A stretch of 64,000 nucleotides of DNA from Tunturiibacter empetritectus. Its GTDB lineage: Bacteria > Acidobacteriota > Terriglobia > Terriglobales > Acidobacteriaceae. Each line of letters opens with the position of its first letter. Within the stretch, counting starts at the first letter, position 1. This document shows, piece by piece, positions 27,467 to 36,432 of this stretch. The notes under the pieces were generated by a model. The model was given only the letters and a program-made list of their open reading frames with translations, was not told the DNA's origin and did no database searches. The stretch is from positions 1,550,001-1,614,000 of the forward strand of contig NZ_JACCCU010000001.1 of assembly GCF_013410875.1 (NCBI RefSeq), written 5' to 3'. A program made the translations under genes and the position numbers.

Positions 27467-28096
27467 ATGAGCTTCAGCCCAGCCAATATTACGGCGCTTG
27501 TGATTGCTGCCAGCTTTGCGGCTGGCCTGAATATCTATGCCACCGTGCTGACGCTTGGGATTCTTGCGCGTACGCACTGGGTGGCGCTGCCTCCTGGTCT
27601 GGACTCGCTGGGGCACACCTGGGTGCTGGTGGTGTGCGGGATTATGTTCGCGATCGAGTTTGTGGCGGACAAGATTCCTGCTTTCGATATGATCTGGAAC
27701 GCGTTGCATACGGTGGTGCGAATTCCTATCGCTGCGCTGGTGGCGTATCACGCGAGTTCGCAGTTGTCTCCGCAGATGCAGGTGCTGGCTACGGCGATTG
27801 GAGCTGCGGTCGCGCTGGCGGCGCATGGATCGAAGACGGCTCTGCGGGCTGCGGTGACGCCTAGTCCGGAGCCGGTATCGAATATCGCGTTGAGCTCGAC
27901 CGAGGATGTAGCGGCGGTGGGGCTGACGTGGTTTGCGACGCATCACCCGTTGATTGCTGCTTCGATCGCGGTGGTCCTGCTGGTAGCGGCTCTGCTGGCT
28001 GCCAGGGCGTTACTGCGAGCGATCCAAAGACCACTACGGCGTCTGTTCGGTACTGATCTGGAAGAAGTTAGGAGTCCGGCTGAGCGGCTGCCCTAG
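27467..28096 (+). CDS. DUF4126 membrane protein
   Basis: 209-residue integral membrane protein with about four or five hydrophobic helices: ALVIAASFAAGLNIYATVLTLG, WVLVVCGIMFAIEFVADKI, TVVRIPIAALVAYH, VLATAIGAAVALAAHG and PLIAASIAVVLLVAALLAARAL. The early ASFAAGLN-IYAT and GSKTALRA blocks match DUF4126. Function unknown; several members accompany envelope genes. Its stop codon (28096) directly abuts the G-rich end of dispersed element copy C. Confidence 0.82.
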   Translation: MSFSPANITALVIAASFAAGLNIYATVLTLGILARTHWVALPPGLDSLGHTWVLVVCGIMFAIEFVADKIPAFDMIWNALHTVVRIPIAALVAYHASSQLSPQMQVLATAIGAAVALAAHGSKTALRAAVTPSPEPVSNIALSSTEDVAAVGLTWFATHHPLIAASIAVVLLVAALLAARALLRAIQRPLRRLFGTDLEEVRSPAERLP

Positions 28097-28098
28097 AT

Positions 28099-28361
28099 GG
28101 GGGGTACCCCCCCTATTGCCCGCGCGTAAATTCCTTATTATCATGGTTTTACGGCTGATATAGACCTGTAAATATGTCATTCCAAAAGGGTTGCGTCCAG
28201 ATACGTGCAAACAAACGGGTTATGCGGCTTAAAGTGAAAAACCCAGCTTTTGGCTGGGGTTTTCTTTGCTCTATTTCTAGTATAGCGCGCCGGGGCTAAC
28301 TTGTACGCCACACGTATGTCTTTCCGAATGAATGGTTTGGGTAGTTTAGGGGCTTGACAGG
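28099..28361 (-). repeat. dispersed ~260-bp element, copy C (diverged)
   Basis: Read on the minus strand it starts CCTGTCAAGCCCC-TAAAC, has ACGTGTGGCGTACAAGTTAG and GCTATACTAGAAATAG, and ends TAAGGAATTTACGCGCG ... GGGGGGTACCCCCC. Only the two ends are well conserved; the middle carries an extra hairpin (28238-28263). With 115 further plain bases it fills the 395-base gap before the next CDS. Confidence 0.62.
28238..28266. terminator. intrinsic terminator-like hairpin inside element C
   Basis: AAAACCCAGC, loop TTTTG, then GCTGGGGTTTTC followed by T-rich bases. The stem is A-rich on one side and T-rich on the other, so it could end transcription from either side, notably that of DUF4126. Confidence 0.7.
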
Positions 28362-28491
28362 TTATTTTGCCTTTTTCTAGCGAGGTTTTCCTGCGGCTCG
28401 CCTTGCGTTTGTCAGGAGATTGAGGACGGAAAGAGCGTTTCGCGCTACCTTTCCACTTGATAACATTTCGTAAAGTTTGAGGGACACCGCG

Positions 28492-29373
28492 TTGAGCTTT
28501 GTACTGCTGATGATTTTTGCCGCGTCAATTCCAGCAACAACTATGGTTCCCGCCCAGCAGGTTTCGCCAGACGCTGGAGGCCTTCAGCGCCACTACGCAG
28601 ATGGAATGGTTTCCCATTATTTGATGACGGGTGACAACGATGGCTGGAAGTACACCATTCGAGCCGCCGACAGCGTGAAGCGCGATACAAACGGTCGCTT
28701 CTATGAGGAGATCGGTTGGTCGGACCTCACCTCGAATACGCAGCAGACGCTCACACCTGCAAGCCTGGCGATGCGGCAAACCATTTCTCTGGATGACGCC
28801 GCTACATACCTGAAGGTGCCGAACCTTGCGAACGTTCAACCGCTCCTGATTGGGCCCATCACCGATACCCTGACCTTCTATAGCGATCTTCTATTAGCCA
28901 TCAGAGCGAAGCTGGCGCGGCCCGGACAGACGGCCTATGTTTCGCGCACCACTCCCAATTCCTGGGCCGACGGACAGCGTGTCCTACTCGGCCAAGACGT
29001 GGTTGATTTTTCCCTTTCCGTGGAATCCTCAGACGCAGCCGGGCATACTAAGACTTTGCTTATCCAGCACGTACCTCCCCCTGAACTTCACGTTCAGCAA
29101 CCTGGGAAGTGGATGCAAGCGCCAACGTCGGCTAAGCCGAACAACTTCGTCCAGGTCTCCAGAGAGAGTGAAGGATTCAGCGCAGAGACCGGCACGGAGA
29201 CCTTTGACGTGAGACTCGTTGTGGACACCCGTGATGGCCGGATAGTATCAGCGGCGATACACAACCCTGTCGTACTTAGAGTTCGCACTTGCACAGATCG
29301 TGAGCTCACGCAGTGTGGATCAGAAACGACAAAGACAATCCTCCGAGAGATTACTTTGAAGCTTGTCCCGTAG
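28492..29373 (+). CDS. secreted hypothetical protein
   Basis: About 293 residues, no family recognised. I favour TTG 28492 because TGAGGGA lies seven bases upstream; the open frame begins at TTG 28477. The N-terminus is a signal peptide (SFVLLMIFAASIPATTMVPAQ). The mature region has mixed alpha/beta composition with a Cys pair near the C-terminus (RTCTDRELTQCGSE). It shares no obvious relation with the downstream convergent M23 peptidase gene. G+C and codon use look slightly lower than the neighbours. Confidence 0.65.
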   Translation: MSFVLLMIFAASIPATTMVPAQQVSPDAGGLQRHYADGMVSHYLMTGDNDGWKYTIRAADSVKRDTNGRFYEEIGWSDLTSNTQQTLTPASLAMRQTISLDDAATYLKVPNLANVQPLLIGPITDTLTFYSDLLLAIRAKLARPGQTAYVSRTTPNSWADGQRVLLGQDVVDFSLSVESSDAAGHTKTLLIQHVPPPELHVQQPGKWMQAPTSAKPNNFVQVSRESEGFSAETGTETFDVRLVVDTRDGRIVSAAIHNPVVLRVRTCTDRELTQCGSETTKTILREITLKLVP

Positions 29374-29475
29374 CCTGCAAGGCAGCCCGGTGCTGCGCGG
29401 CCGCATAGCGGGGGCGATTCACGGGCTAGGCTGCCGGTTCCTCGCGGAATTACCGGCATTTCAGACATTGAGCTG

Positions 29476-30528
29476 CTAGCGTGCCCTGAGCGGCGTAGTG
29501 GTGGGCAACTGGATTTCGTAGAGTTTGGCGGGGTCGAGATAGCTGCCTTGCCAACGGACGCCCAGGTGAAGGTGGGGGCCGGTGGCGCGTCCGGAGGCGC
29601 CGCTGAGGGCGATGATCTGGCCTCGGCGGACGCGGCGGCCTGCGGAAACTTCAATCTTTGAGAGATGCATGTAGACGCTCATGAGGCCGAGGCCATGGTC
29701 GATGATGACGCAGCCTCCTTCAAAGTAGAGAGGACGTGCGAGAACGACGCGGCCGGAGTTGATGGCGGCTACGGGGGTGTGGAGTTTGGCGTGATAGTCG
29801 AGGCCGCGGTGGACGCTGGCGACCTTGCCGTTGAAGAGGCGCTGATTGCCGAAGGAGTCGGACTGGGGCGCGAGGCGGAGGGGTGGGAGGAAGTTGCCGG
29901 TCCATAGCGGCTTCGCGGCTGAGGTGGCGAAGGCTTTGTCTTTGACGATCTTGTCGGCGGCGATCTGGCGGAGTGATTTGGGGTCGGGTTGAACGAACTT
30001 GTCGGGGACGGTGAGGGGAACCTGCAGGTAGGGTGCGGTCTCGATGGTGAGTTGCTGGTGCAGGGTCTGATGGGTTTTATCTTTGAGGTCTGCCTCGATG
30101 GTGAGTGGGTAGTTGCCGGGGGTGAGTTCTACATCGACACCGGCTAGTGCGTACCAGGTGTGGCGATCGGAGTTTGGGAAGAAGGAGATCTGGTGAGACT
30201 GCCAGTTGCCGGTGACGGAGAGGGCCGGGTTCGGCAGGGAGACGGTGATGAGGAAGGGTGAGCCGTTGCTGAGTTGTGAGGGGGCGATGAGGATGGAGTC
30301 ATCGAGTGTGAGGCTGCATCGCGCGGGATGCGCTGCGAAGAAAGCTACTGCGGTGAGTAGAAAGGCTCGCAGGAGAGTTCTGTTCGTGAGAGAGGGCGTG
30401 AGGACAGAGTGTCTGACGGAAACAGGTGCCGGTGCCACGGCTTCAGCGGACGTTGCTTGCAAGCCACTCTGCGTAGCGCGGCTGCTTTTGTTCGATGTTG
30501 GCGCGATTGAACGGAGGACGGTCGGCAT
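29476..30528 (-). CDS. M23-family zinc endopeptidase
   Basis: LytM/M23-type peptidoglycan hydrolase, about 350 residues. The zinc site shows as RGLDYHAK (with preceding His in VHRGLD) near residue 240 and HLHLGVRW near residue 321, plus VIIDHGLGLMSVYMHLSKIE between. Residues about 52-72 (LLRAFLLTAVAFFAAHPARC) form a signal peptide or lipoprotein-like signal with a Cys at its end. The start is uncertain: ATG 30528 overlaps the upstream gene by 86 bases and no in-frame ATG/GTG/TTG lies closer to the signal, so a CTG or a long leader is possible. A beta-rich domain precedes the catalytic one. Role: cell-wall remodelling. Confidence 0.85.
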   Translation of the reverse strand: MPTVLRSIAPTSNKSSRATQSGLQATSAEAVAPAPVSVRHSVLTPSLTNRTLLRAFLLTAVAFFAAHPARCSLTLDDSILIAPSQLSNGSPFLITVSLPNPALSVTGNWQSHQISFFPNSDRHTWYALAGVDVELTPGNYPLTIEADLKDKTHQTLHQQLTIETAPYLQVPLTVPDKFVQPDPKSLRQIAADKIVKDKAFATSAAKPLWTGNFLPPLRLAPQSDSFGNQRLFNGKVASVHRGLDYHAKLHTPVAAINSGRVVLARPLYFEGGCVIIDHGLGLMSVYMHLSKIEVSAGRRVRRGQIIALSGASGRATGPHLHLGVRWQGSYLDPAKLYEIQLPTTTPLRAR

Positions 30529-31108
30529 GGCCGCAGAGATAGGTACTTGCAGTCATGGCGAAGAACTCACCGACATTTTTGAGCATGTAGGCCTGAGGAG
30601 GCCAGAGGTCCGCGGTCTTCGCCCGCTCGTAGAACCTCAGAACATCTGGATTCTGGCGGCCCTTGGGCAGGCGGTCATTCTGAAAGGCGTGCATGAACTC
30701 GTGCAGCAGGATGGGGCGGTTATCCTGTTGCGGACGCAGCGAGACGAAGACACCTTTCTGGCCGAAGTGGCCTCCACCGCCGTGCTCGCCTTCTCCTACG
30801 GAGACGTGCACGGTGAAGCCGCGAAGAAACTGCTTGGTCGGTTCGGTCAGCGGGGTCGACTCAACCAGGTCGGTCTGTTGCTGGATAGCGGCCAACAGCG
30901 CCGGCTTCTCCGGGATAGCCTCGATCTCCTGGATATCGAAACGGTAGCCTCGGTAGGAGAAAGTTTTACCCTTCTCTTGACCCTGCACGGCGGGTGCCGG
31001 ATCTGCAGTCTGGGCAGGAGACGACGGTGCGAAACAGAGGTTCAGGATGGCAGGCAGCAAGAGAAGCACTGTACGAGGTCTGCTGAAAAACAAAGAAGGA
31101 TTCCTCAT
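30443..31108 (-). CDS. exported HExxH metallopeptidase-like protein
   Basis: 221 residues with a signal peptide (RTVLLLLPAILNLCFA) and a Zn-binding HEFMHAFQND motif (HExxH) near residue 135, followed by FYERAKTADLWPPQAYMLKNVGEFFAM, where a Glu at about residue 180 could be the third ligand as in gluzincins. It resembles small Acidobacteriota exported proteins of unknown substrate. It is the first gene of a pair with the M23 peptidase (86-base overlap in annotated frames), which suggests cotranscription and possibly a joint function in wall or surface-protein processing. Confidence 0.72.
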   Translation of the reverse strand: MRNPSLFFSRPRTVLLLLPAILNLCFAPSSPAQTADPAPAVQGQEKGKTFSYRGYRFDIQEIEAIPEKPALLAAIQQQTDLVESTPLTEPTKQFLRGFTVHVSVGEGEHGGGGHFGQKGVFVSLRPQQDNRPILLHEFMHAFQNDRLPKGRQNPDVLRFYERAKTADLWPPQAYMLKNVGEFFAMTASTYLCGHADRPPFNRANIEQKQPRYAEWLASNVR

Positions 31109-31380
31109 GGCTCCCTCATCATAGCGCCTGAAGATAAAAGCCTGAGAGGCGGATGCTACGAAAGCAAACCCAGGGGCTAAACCCCGCGTCGTTGGCGGGT
31201 CTGATTGCCGAGGCTAAAGCCTTGGCTTACCTAGAAGCAAAAGCTGTTTTTCGAACTTTCAAGATGACAACTTCATCAGACTTCCTTAGACCTTCCTTCG
31301 AGGGTTTGCGACTGGCGAAGGCGAGGACCAGCGCGGTGATATTCTAGCCAAAATCAGTAGGAATGAGGCCTCAGTTTTTC
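31109..31380. other. intergenic region with GGCTAAA repeats
   Basis: Between the HExxH gene and S1. It contains CCAGGGGCTAAACCCC and GAGGCTAAAGCCTTGGC (31168-31230), short palindromic GGCTAAAGCC-type repeats also common in Acidobacteriota, then an unmarked stretch before the S1 start. I see no ORF worth calling. Confidence 0.5.
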
Positions 31381-33093
31381 ATGTCAAACCAGAACACTCC
31401 CCAGAGCACTCCGAAGTTCGATCCGTCCGTTGAACCTATTGAAGCCGTTGAGTCTATCGAATCTTTCGACGCGATTCTGTCGGAGTATGAACAGACGCAC
31501 TCGCGCCGCTCGGGTGAGGGTGGCAAGCAGATAGCGGGAACGGTGGTTGCGGTGTCGGCTGATTCGGTGTTTGTGGATATTGGATACAAGACGGAGGGTG
31601 TGTTGCCGCTGTCTCTGTTTGAGAGTGCGGGAGAGACGGTGGAGCCGGGCGGCAAGCTGCTGGTTTCGGTGAAGGGGCGCAACGAAGAGGGGTACTACGA
31701 GCTGTCGCGGATGCGGGTGGAGCAGCCGAAGGATTGGAGCGCGCTGGAGCAGGCGTTTGCGGAGAAGACGGTGATTGCGGGAACGGTGACGGGCGTGGTG
31801 AAGGGCGGCCTGACGGTGGATGTGGGCGTGAGAGCGTTTATGCCGGGGTCGCGCAGTGGGGCGCGCGATGCGGCGGAGATGGAGAAGCTGGTGGGGCAGG
31901 AGATTCGCTGCCGGATCATCAAGCTGGATGTGGCGGAGGAGGATCTGGTTGTCGATCGGCGGGCGGTGGCGGAGGAGGAAGATCGTTCGACCAAGGAGCG
32001 GCGGTTTGGGGAGATCAATGAGGGCGATGTGGTTTCGGGCACGGTGCGCAGTTTGACGGACTATGGCGCGTTTGTTGATATCGGTGGAGTGGATGGGCTG
32101 CTGCATATCAGCGACATTGCGTGGGCTCGGGTGGAGAAGCCGGCGGATGTGTTGACGGTGGGGCAGCAGGTTGAGGCGAAGGTGTTGAAGGTGGAGGCGG
32201 CGGGGAAGAGGATCGCGCTGGGGATGAAGCAGTTGATGGCGCATCCCTGGGACGCGGTGGCGGGAAAGTATGTGGCGGGCGAGCGGGTGCGGGGGGCGGT
32301 GACGCGGGTGACGGACTTTGGTGCGTTTGTGGAGTTGGAGCCAGGCGTTGAGGGGATGGTGCACGTCTCGGAGATGTCGTGGGTGAAGAAGGTGAGGAAG
32401 CCGGGTGACCTGGTGAAGCCGGGAGATGTGGTGGAGGTGATGATTCTCGGCGTGAGTGTGCCGGAGAGGCGGATGTCGCTAGGGCTGAAGCAAACGCTGG
32501 GTGATCCCTGGGTGGATGCGGCGGAGAAGTTTGCGGTGGGCTCGCAGGTGGAGGGGCCGGTGGTGAGCTTTACGAAGTTCGGCGCGTTTGTGCAGTTGAC
32601 GGAGGGTGTTGAGGGGATGATCCATGTCAGCGAGATCAGCGCGGAGAAGCGGGCGGAGCGGCCGCAGGATGTGCTGCGTGTGGGGCAGGTGGTGAAGGCG
32701 AAGGTGCTTGATTTCGATCGGGAGAAGCGGCAGATCAAGCTGAGCATGAAGCAACTGGTGCCGACGGGGCTGGATGAGTACATCGCGGAGCATGCGCAGG
32801 GGGATGTGGTGACGGGTCGGTTGATTGAGGTTGCGGGCGAGCAGGGGACGGTGGAGTTGGGCGAGGGGATTCGCGCGCGGGCGCGGCTGGTGGCGGAGGC
32901 TGCGGTGAAGGAAGAGGCGAAGCCGGGGGCGGTGGATCTTTCGTCGTTGGGGTCGATGCTGGCGTCGCGATGGAAGAATGGGCCGAGTGCGGCTGAGGCG
33001 AAGGCTGAGCCGGTTCGCGCGGGGCAGATTCGTAGCTTTCGGATTACGCTGCTGGATCGCGAGGCGAAGAAGGTGGAAGTTCAGCTGGTCTGA
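31381..33093 (+). CDS. rpsA: 30S ribosomal protein S1
   Basis: mRNA-binding ribosomal protein made of S1/OB modules. About 570 residues from ATG 31381; six-codon upstream extension to 31363 is unlikely. Five S1 modules are visible by their KxGxxVxx-GVVGxVHxSEIS pattern, for example GTVTGVVKGGLTVDVGVRAFMPGS, VRSLTDYGAFVDIGGVDGLLHISDIAW, VTRVTDFGAFVELEPGVEGMVHVSEMSW and FTKFGAFVQLTEGVEGMIHVSEIS. The C-terminal ~110 residues (about 470-570) do not form an obvious sixth module and have a degenerate strand set. G+C at third positions is markedly GTG/GAG-biased. Sits alone between plain intergenic DNA. Confidence 0.95.
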   Translation: MSNQNTPQSTPKFDPSVEPIEAVESIESFDAILSEYEQTHSRRSGEGGKQIAGTVVAVSADSVFVDIGYKTEGVLPLSLFESAGETVEPGGKLLVSVKGRNEEGYYELSRMRVEQPKDWSALEQAFAEKTVIAGTVTGVVKGGLTVDVGVRAFMPGSRSGARDAAEMEKLVGQEIRCRIIKLDVAEEDLVVDRRAVAEEEDRSTKERRFGEINEGDVVSGTVRSLTDYGAFVDIGGVDGLLHISDIAWARVEKPADVLTVGQQVEAKVLKVEAAGKRIALGMKQLMAHPWDAVAGKYVAGERVRGAVTRVTDFGAFVELEPGVEGMVHVSEMSWVKKVRKPGDLVKPGDVVEVMILGVSVPERRMSLGLKQTLGDPWVDAAEKFAVGSQVEGPVVSFTKFGAFVQLTEGVEGMIHVSEISAEKRAERPQDVLRVGQVVKAKVLDFDREKRQIKLSMKQLVPTGLDEYIAEHAQGDVVTGRLIEVAGEQGTVELGEGIRARARLVAEAAVKEEAKPGAVDLSSLGSMLASRWKNGPSAAEAKAEPVRAGQIRSFRITLLDREAKKVEVQLV

Positions 33094-33242
33094 AAAGATT
33101 ATCAAGAATAAATTCGCAGTAGTGAGATGAGGGATTGCCCTTAGTTTTCAATGTGCTGCGGGGAGCCGAGGGGTTTGGGTTGATTCAGGCTCGGTTCTGC
33201 GGCGCTTTTGTGGCTGAGATACTGCGCTATATTAGATTTATT

Positions 33243-33560
33243 GTGTTCAGCCTGAGGCCAAAACCGAATGCGCAGGGTTCGTGGAGAGTCTTCTTCGCGC
33301 TGCTTTGTGTGTTGCTGGTTCTGGCGACCGGGACGATTCAGGCTGTTCACTCCCACCCGGTTGGCGACATCTCGCATGCGGACTGCGCACTCTGCGTTAC
33401 GGCCCACGTCGCGGTAGAGGTTGCTCAACCGCCGGTGGCGCTGGTGGTTGCCTCCGTCGTATCAGCAGTAGAGGTCTTCGATCCGTCGACGCGGACGAAG
33501 ACTTTTTTCACGTTTGCACTCTATACCCGACCTCCGCCTGTTGACTTCGTTCTCGCTTAG
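33243..33560 (+). CDS. small His/Cys-rich exported protein (DUF2946-like)
   Basis: About 105 residues from GTG 33243; frame is open from 33135. After an Arg/Lys-rich start comes a hydrophobic segment (VFFALLCVLLVLATGTIQA) and then HSHPVGDISHADCALCVTAHVAVE, with several His and a CxxC that could bind Cu or another metal. This resembles DUF2946 proteins often found beside metal transport genes. The next gene, 42 bases on, is a TonB-dependent receptor, so a metal-sensing or scavenging partnership is plausible but unproven. Start remains uncertain because no good ribosome-binding site precedes it. Confidence 0.6.
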   Translation: MFSLRPKPNAQGSWRVFFALLCVLLVLATGTIQAVHSHPVGDISHADCALCVTAHVAVEVAQPPVALVVASVVSAVEVFDPSTRTKTFFTFALYTRPPPVDFVLA

Positions 33561-33601
33561 AAACGACGTCAAAGACCAGGTTTAAACTCAGGGGGTTGTG
33601 T

Positions 33602-36358
33602 ATGCACACGTCGAAACGACGCGTCATCTTCGCATTATTTGTAGTTTTCTTTGTTTTCAGTAGTACGGCTTTATGGTCGCAGTCTGCTGGAAATGCCGGC
33701 ACGGTGGTTGGTACTGTAACGGACGCGACGGGTGCCATTGTGCCGGGCGCGACGGTGTCGATCGAGAACCCGGTAAGCGGGTATAGCCGCGTTACTACGA
33801 CGGATAGTTCGGGGCACTATCAGTTCACGAACCTGCCGCTGAACCCTTATCACGTTGTGGTTTCGTTGACGGGGTTTGCGTCTTCGACTCAGGATGTTCA
33901 GGTCAGGTCGTTTGTGCCAATCGTGGTGAAGACCAGTCTGACTATCGGGGCGACTTCGACGGTTGTGAATGTGACGGGGAGCGATCTAGTGGAGAGCGAT
34001 TCGACGTTCCATACCGATGTGGATCGCGGATTGTTCGATAAGCTGCCGCTGGAGAGCCAGTCGTCTTCGCTCAGTTCGCTGGTGACTCTGTCGTCGCCGG
34101 GTGTCGCGGCAGATTCGAATGGTCTGTTTCATGGGTTGGGCGACCACGCTTCGAATTCGTTCTCGATTGATGGCCAGCCGATTACGGATCAGCAGAGCAA
34201 GGTTTTTTCGAACCAGATTCCTTCGAACTCGATTCAGTCGATTGAAGTGATCTCGGGTGCGCCGCCGGCAGAGTTTGGCGGTAAGACAAGTCTTGTGATC
34301 CAGGTGACTACGCGGTCGGGGCTTGGAGTGAAGAAGCCGACCGGAAGTGTGACGACCTCGTATGGAAGCTTCGGGTCGGCGACTGGCGGGATCGATCTGA
34401 GCTATGGCGGGGAGAAGTGGGGGAACTTTATCGAGGTCGATGGTCTGAATACTGGCCGCTTTCTCGATCCTCCGGAGTTCACCGTCTTTCACGCCAAAGG
34501 GAATGAGATGAATGTGTTCGACCGGATCGACCGTCAGCTTACGGAGACCGATTCAATTCACCTGAATCTGAACTACAGCCGTTCGTGGTTTCAGACGCCG
34601 AATGCCTTCGACAATCTGAATGTGCAGAACGTGATCAGCGGAGGAGCTGGCGCGAATCCTGTCTTCGCGAACGTGGGAAATACCGACCAGCGTTCGAAGA
34701 TCGGGACTTTTGATATTGCGCCAACCTACACGCGGACGATTGGAGCGAACTCGGTCTTTAATTTTGGCCCGTATATTCGCAAGGATCAGTATGACTATTA
34801 TCCGAGCGGAAATCCGCTGGCTGATCTTGGGCCAATACAGAACCAGAGCATTGCTCAAACGCGTTCGCTTACCAATGCGGGAGTTCATACCGATCTTTCG
34901 TATGTAAAGGGGATCAATAACATTAAGATCGGGGCGAACTACTCGCATACGTTTCTGCGGGAGAGTGACAGGCTGGGCATTGTCAACTCGGCCTTCAATT
35001 CGCCGTGCGTCGATGGCAATGGGGTGTCCCAGCCAGGGTTCACGGATCCATCGCAATGTGCTGGGGCGGGGTTGGTGTCGAACGATCCTTCAATTGGCGG
35101 CAGCTTCAATCCGGTTTTGTTGCCTTACGATGTGACTCGTGGGGGCGGCCAGTTCAACTTTATTGGCCACACCGATGTGAAGGAGTTGGCCCTGTATGTT
35201 GAGGATCAGATCAAGGCGGGCAATTGGCTGTTCAACTTGGGTATCCGGGGCGATTTGTATAACGGGTTGACGATTGCACGTCAGGCCGAGCCTCGTGTGG
35301 GGCTTGCCTACACCGTGAAGCAGACGAATACGGTGCTGCGTCTTTCTTACGCGAGAACGCTGGAGACGCCGTTCAACGAGAACCTAGTGTTGTCGAGCCA
35401 GGGATGTTTGAATGCGGTTCTTTCTCCGCTGCTGCTTTGCACTCCTGGAGTTTCAGGCAATCTACAGCCCGGCTTTCGTAATGAGTTCCATGCCGGACTA
35501 CAGCAGGCGTTTGGCAAGAACCTTGTGATCAGCGGGGATTACATCTGGAAGTACACGCACAACGCTTTCGACTTCAGCGTGCTGGGCAATACTCCCATTA
35601 CGTTTCCGATCGACTGGCATAACTCCAAGATTCCGGGTTTTGCACTGCGGGCGGACGTACCCAACTTTCATAACTTGTCTGCGTTTGTCGTGATGTCTTC
35701 GGTTGCAGCGCGCTTTTTCCCACCGCAGACCGCGGGCGCAGGCGCAACGGTAGGCAACGGCGGCTTTCCTTTCCGCATCGACCACGACGAGCGTTACAAC
35801 CAGACGACGCATCTGCAGTATCAGATACCCGGCAAGCGCAGTCCCTGGGTTGGATTCAACTGGCGGTTCGACAGCGGACTGACGGCGGGATCGGTGCCTT
35901 GTTACAACGTTACCGATCCGAACAGCTTGTGCAATCCGGCAAATGGAGGGCCGTCGATTACGATCAATGGGCAGCCGGGAATCGATCTGAGTGGATTGAC
36001 TCCGGATCAGCAGTTTCAGGCTGGGCTTACGTGCAATGGAGTGAAGGCGACTCCGTATGTTGGCATTCCGGGCAATCAGTGCCTGGCTTCGGAGCTTACT
36101 TCGAAGCTGGTGTCGATTCCTGCGCCGGGGACGGAGAATGACGATAAGCATCCTCCGCGTATCGCTGAGCGGAGCTTGTTCGATGCTTCGATTGGCCAGG
36201 ATAATCTGTTCAATGGCGATAAGAACAAGTGGAGCCTGCGTCTGACGGGCGTGAATATCACGAACAAGTATGCACTCTACAACTTCCTTTCGACGTTTAG
36301 CGGGACGCACTATGTGACGCCGCGGGCTTTGACGGCGGAGCTTGGCTTCCACTTCTAA
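33602..36358 (+). CDS. TonB-dependent receptor with carboxypeptidase-regulatory-like N-domain
   Basis: Outer-membrane importer of about 918 residues. Signal peptide (RVIFALFVVFFVFSSTALW), then a carboxypeptidase-regulatory-like Ig-fold (GTVTDATGAIVPGATVSIEN ... DSSGHYQFTNLPLNPYHVVV, about residues 35-115), a plug domain (near SLTIGATSTVVNVTGSDL and NQIPSNSIQSIEVISGAPPAEFGG), and a beta-barrel ending AELGFHF with the terminal Phe. No clear TonB box seen. Acidobacteriota encode many such Oar-like receptors. Start at ATG 33602; the TTG at 33596 is two codons upstream. The adjacent DUF2946-like gene hints at metal-complex uptake. Confidence 0.92.
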   Translation: MHTSKRRVIFALFVVFFVFSSTALWSQSAGNAGTVVGTVTDATGAIVPGATVSIENPVSGYSRVTTTDSSGHYQFTNLPLNPYHVVVSLTGFASSTQDVQVRSFVPIVVKTSLTIGATSTVVNVTGSDLVESDSTFHTDVDRGLFDKLPLESQSSSLSSLVTLSSPGVAADSNGLFHGLGDHASNSFSIDGQPITDQQSKVFSNQIPSNSIQSIEVISGAPPAEFGGKTSLVIQVTTRSGLGVKKPTGSVTTSYGSFGSATGGIDLSYGGEKWGNFIEVDGLNTGRFLDPPEFTVFHAKGNEMNVFDRIDRQLTETDSIHLNLNYSRSWFQTPNAFDNLNVQNVISGGAGANPVFANVGNTDQRSKIGTFDIAPTYTRTIGANSVFNFGPYIRKDQYDYYPSGNPLADLGPIQNQSIAQTRSLTNAGVHTDLSYVKGINNIKIGANYSHTFLRESDRLGIVNSAFNSPCVDGNGVSQPGFTDPSQCAGAGLVSNDPSIGGSFNPVLLPYDVTRGGGQFNFIGHTDVKELALYVEDQIKAGNWLFNLGIRGDLYNGLTIARQAEPRVGLAYTVKQTNTVLRLSYARTLETPFNENLVLSSQGCLNAVLSPLLLCTPGVSGNLQPGFRNEFHAGLQQAFGKNLVISGDYIWKYTHNAFDFSVLGNTPITFPIDWHNSKIPGFALRADVPNFHNLSAFVVMSSVAARFFPPQTAGAGATVGNGGFPFRIDHDERYNQTTHLQYQIPGKRSPWVGFNWRFDSGLTAGSVPCYNVTDPNSLCNPANGGPSITINGQPGIDLSGLTPDQQFQAGLTCNGVKATPYVGIPGNQCLASELTSKLVSIPAPGTENDDKHPPRIAERSLFDASIGQDNLFNGDKNKWSLRLTGVNITNKYALYNFLSTFSGTHYVTPRALTAELGFHF

Positions 36359-36379
36359 CAACAGCAAGGAGCAGAGAAA

Positions 36380-36419
36380 GATGGGCAGTGGGATTGAATC
36401 CACTGCTCATCTTTTTTTT
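36380..36419 (+). terminator. strong intrinsic terminator after TonB receptor
   Basis: 12-bp stem GATGGGCAGTGG (36380-36391) with CCACTGCTCATC (36400-36411), then eight T residues, just 21 bases after the receptor stop. The glucan-synthase gene ends on the other side, so it may act both ways. Confidence 0.88.
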
Positions 36420-36432
36420 GCAGTATGGTTTG

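Noticed and set aside
26201..27946. Minus-strand frame (581 codons), Arg/His-rich
   Set aside because: Shadow of the dGTPase-like and DUF4126 genes on the plus strand, which have family motifs.
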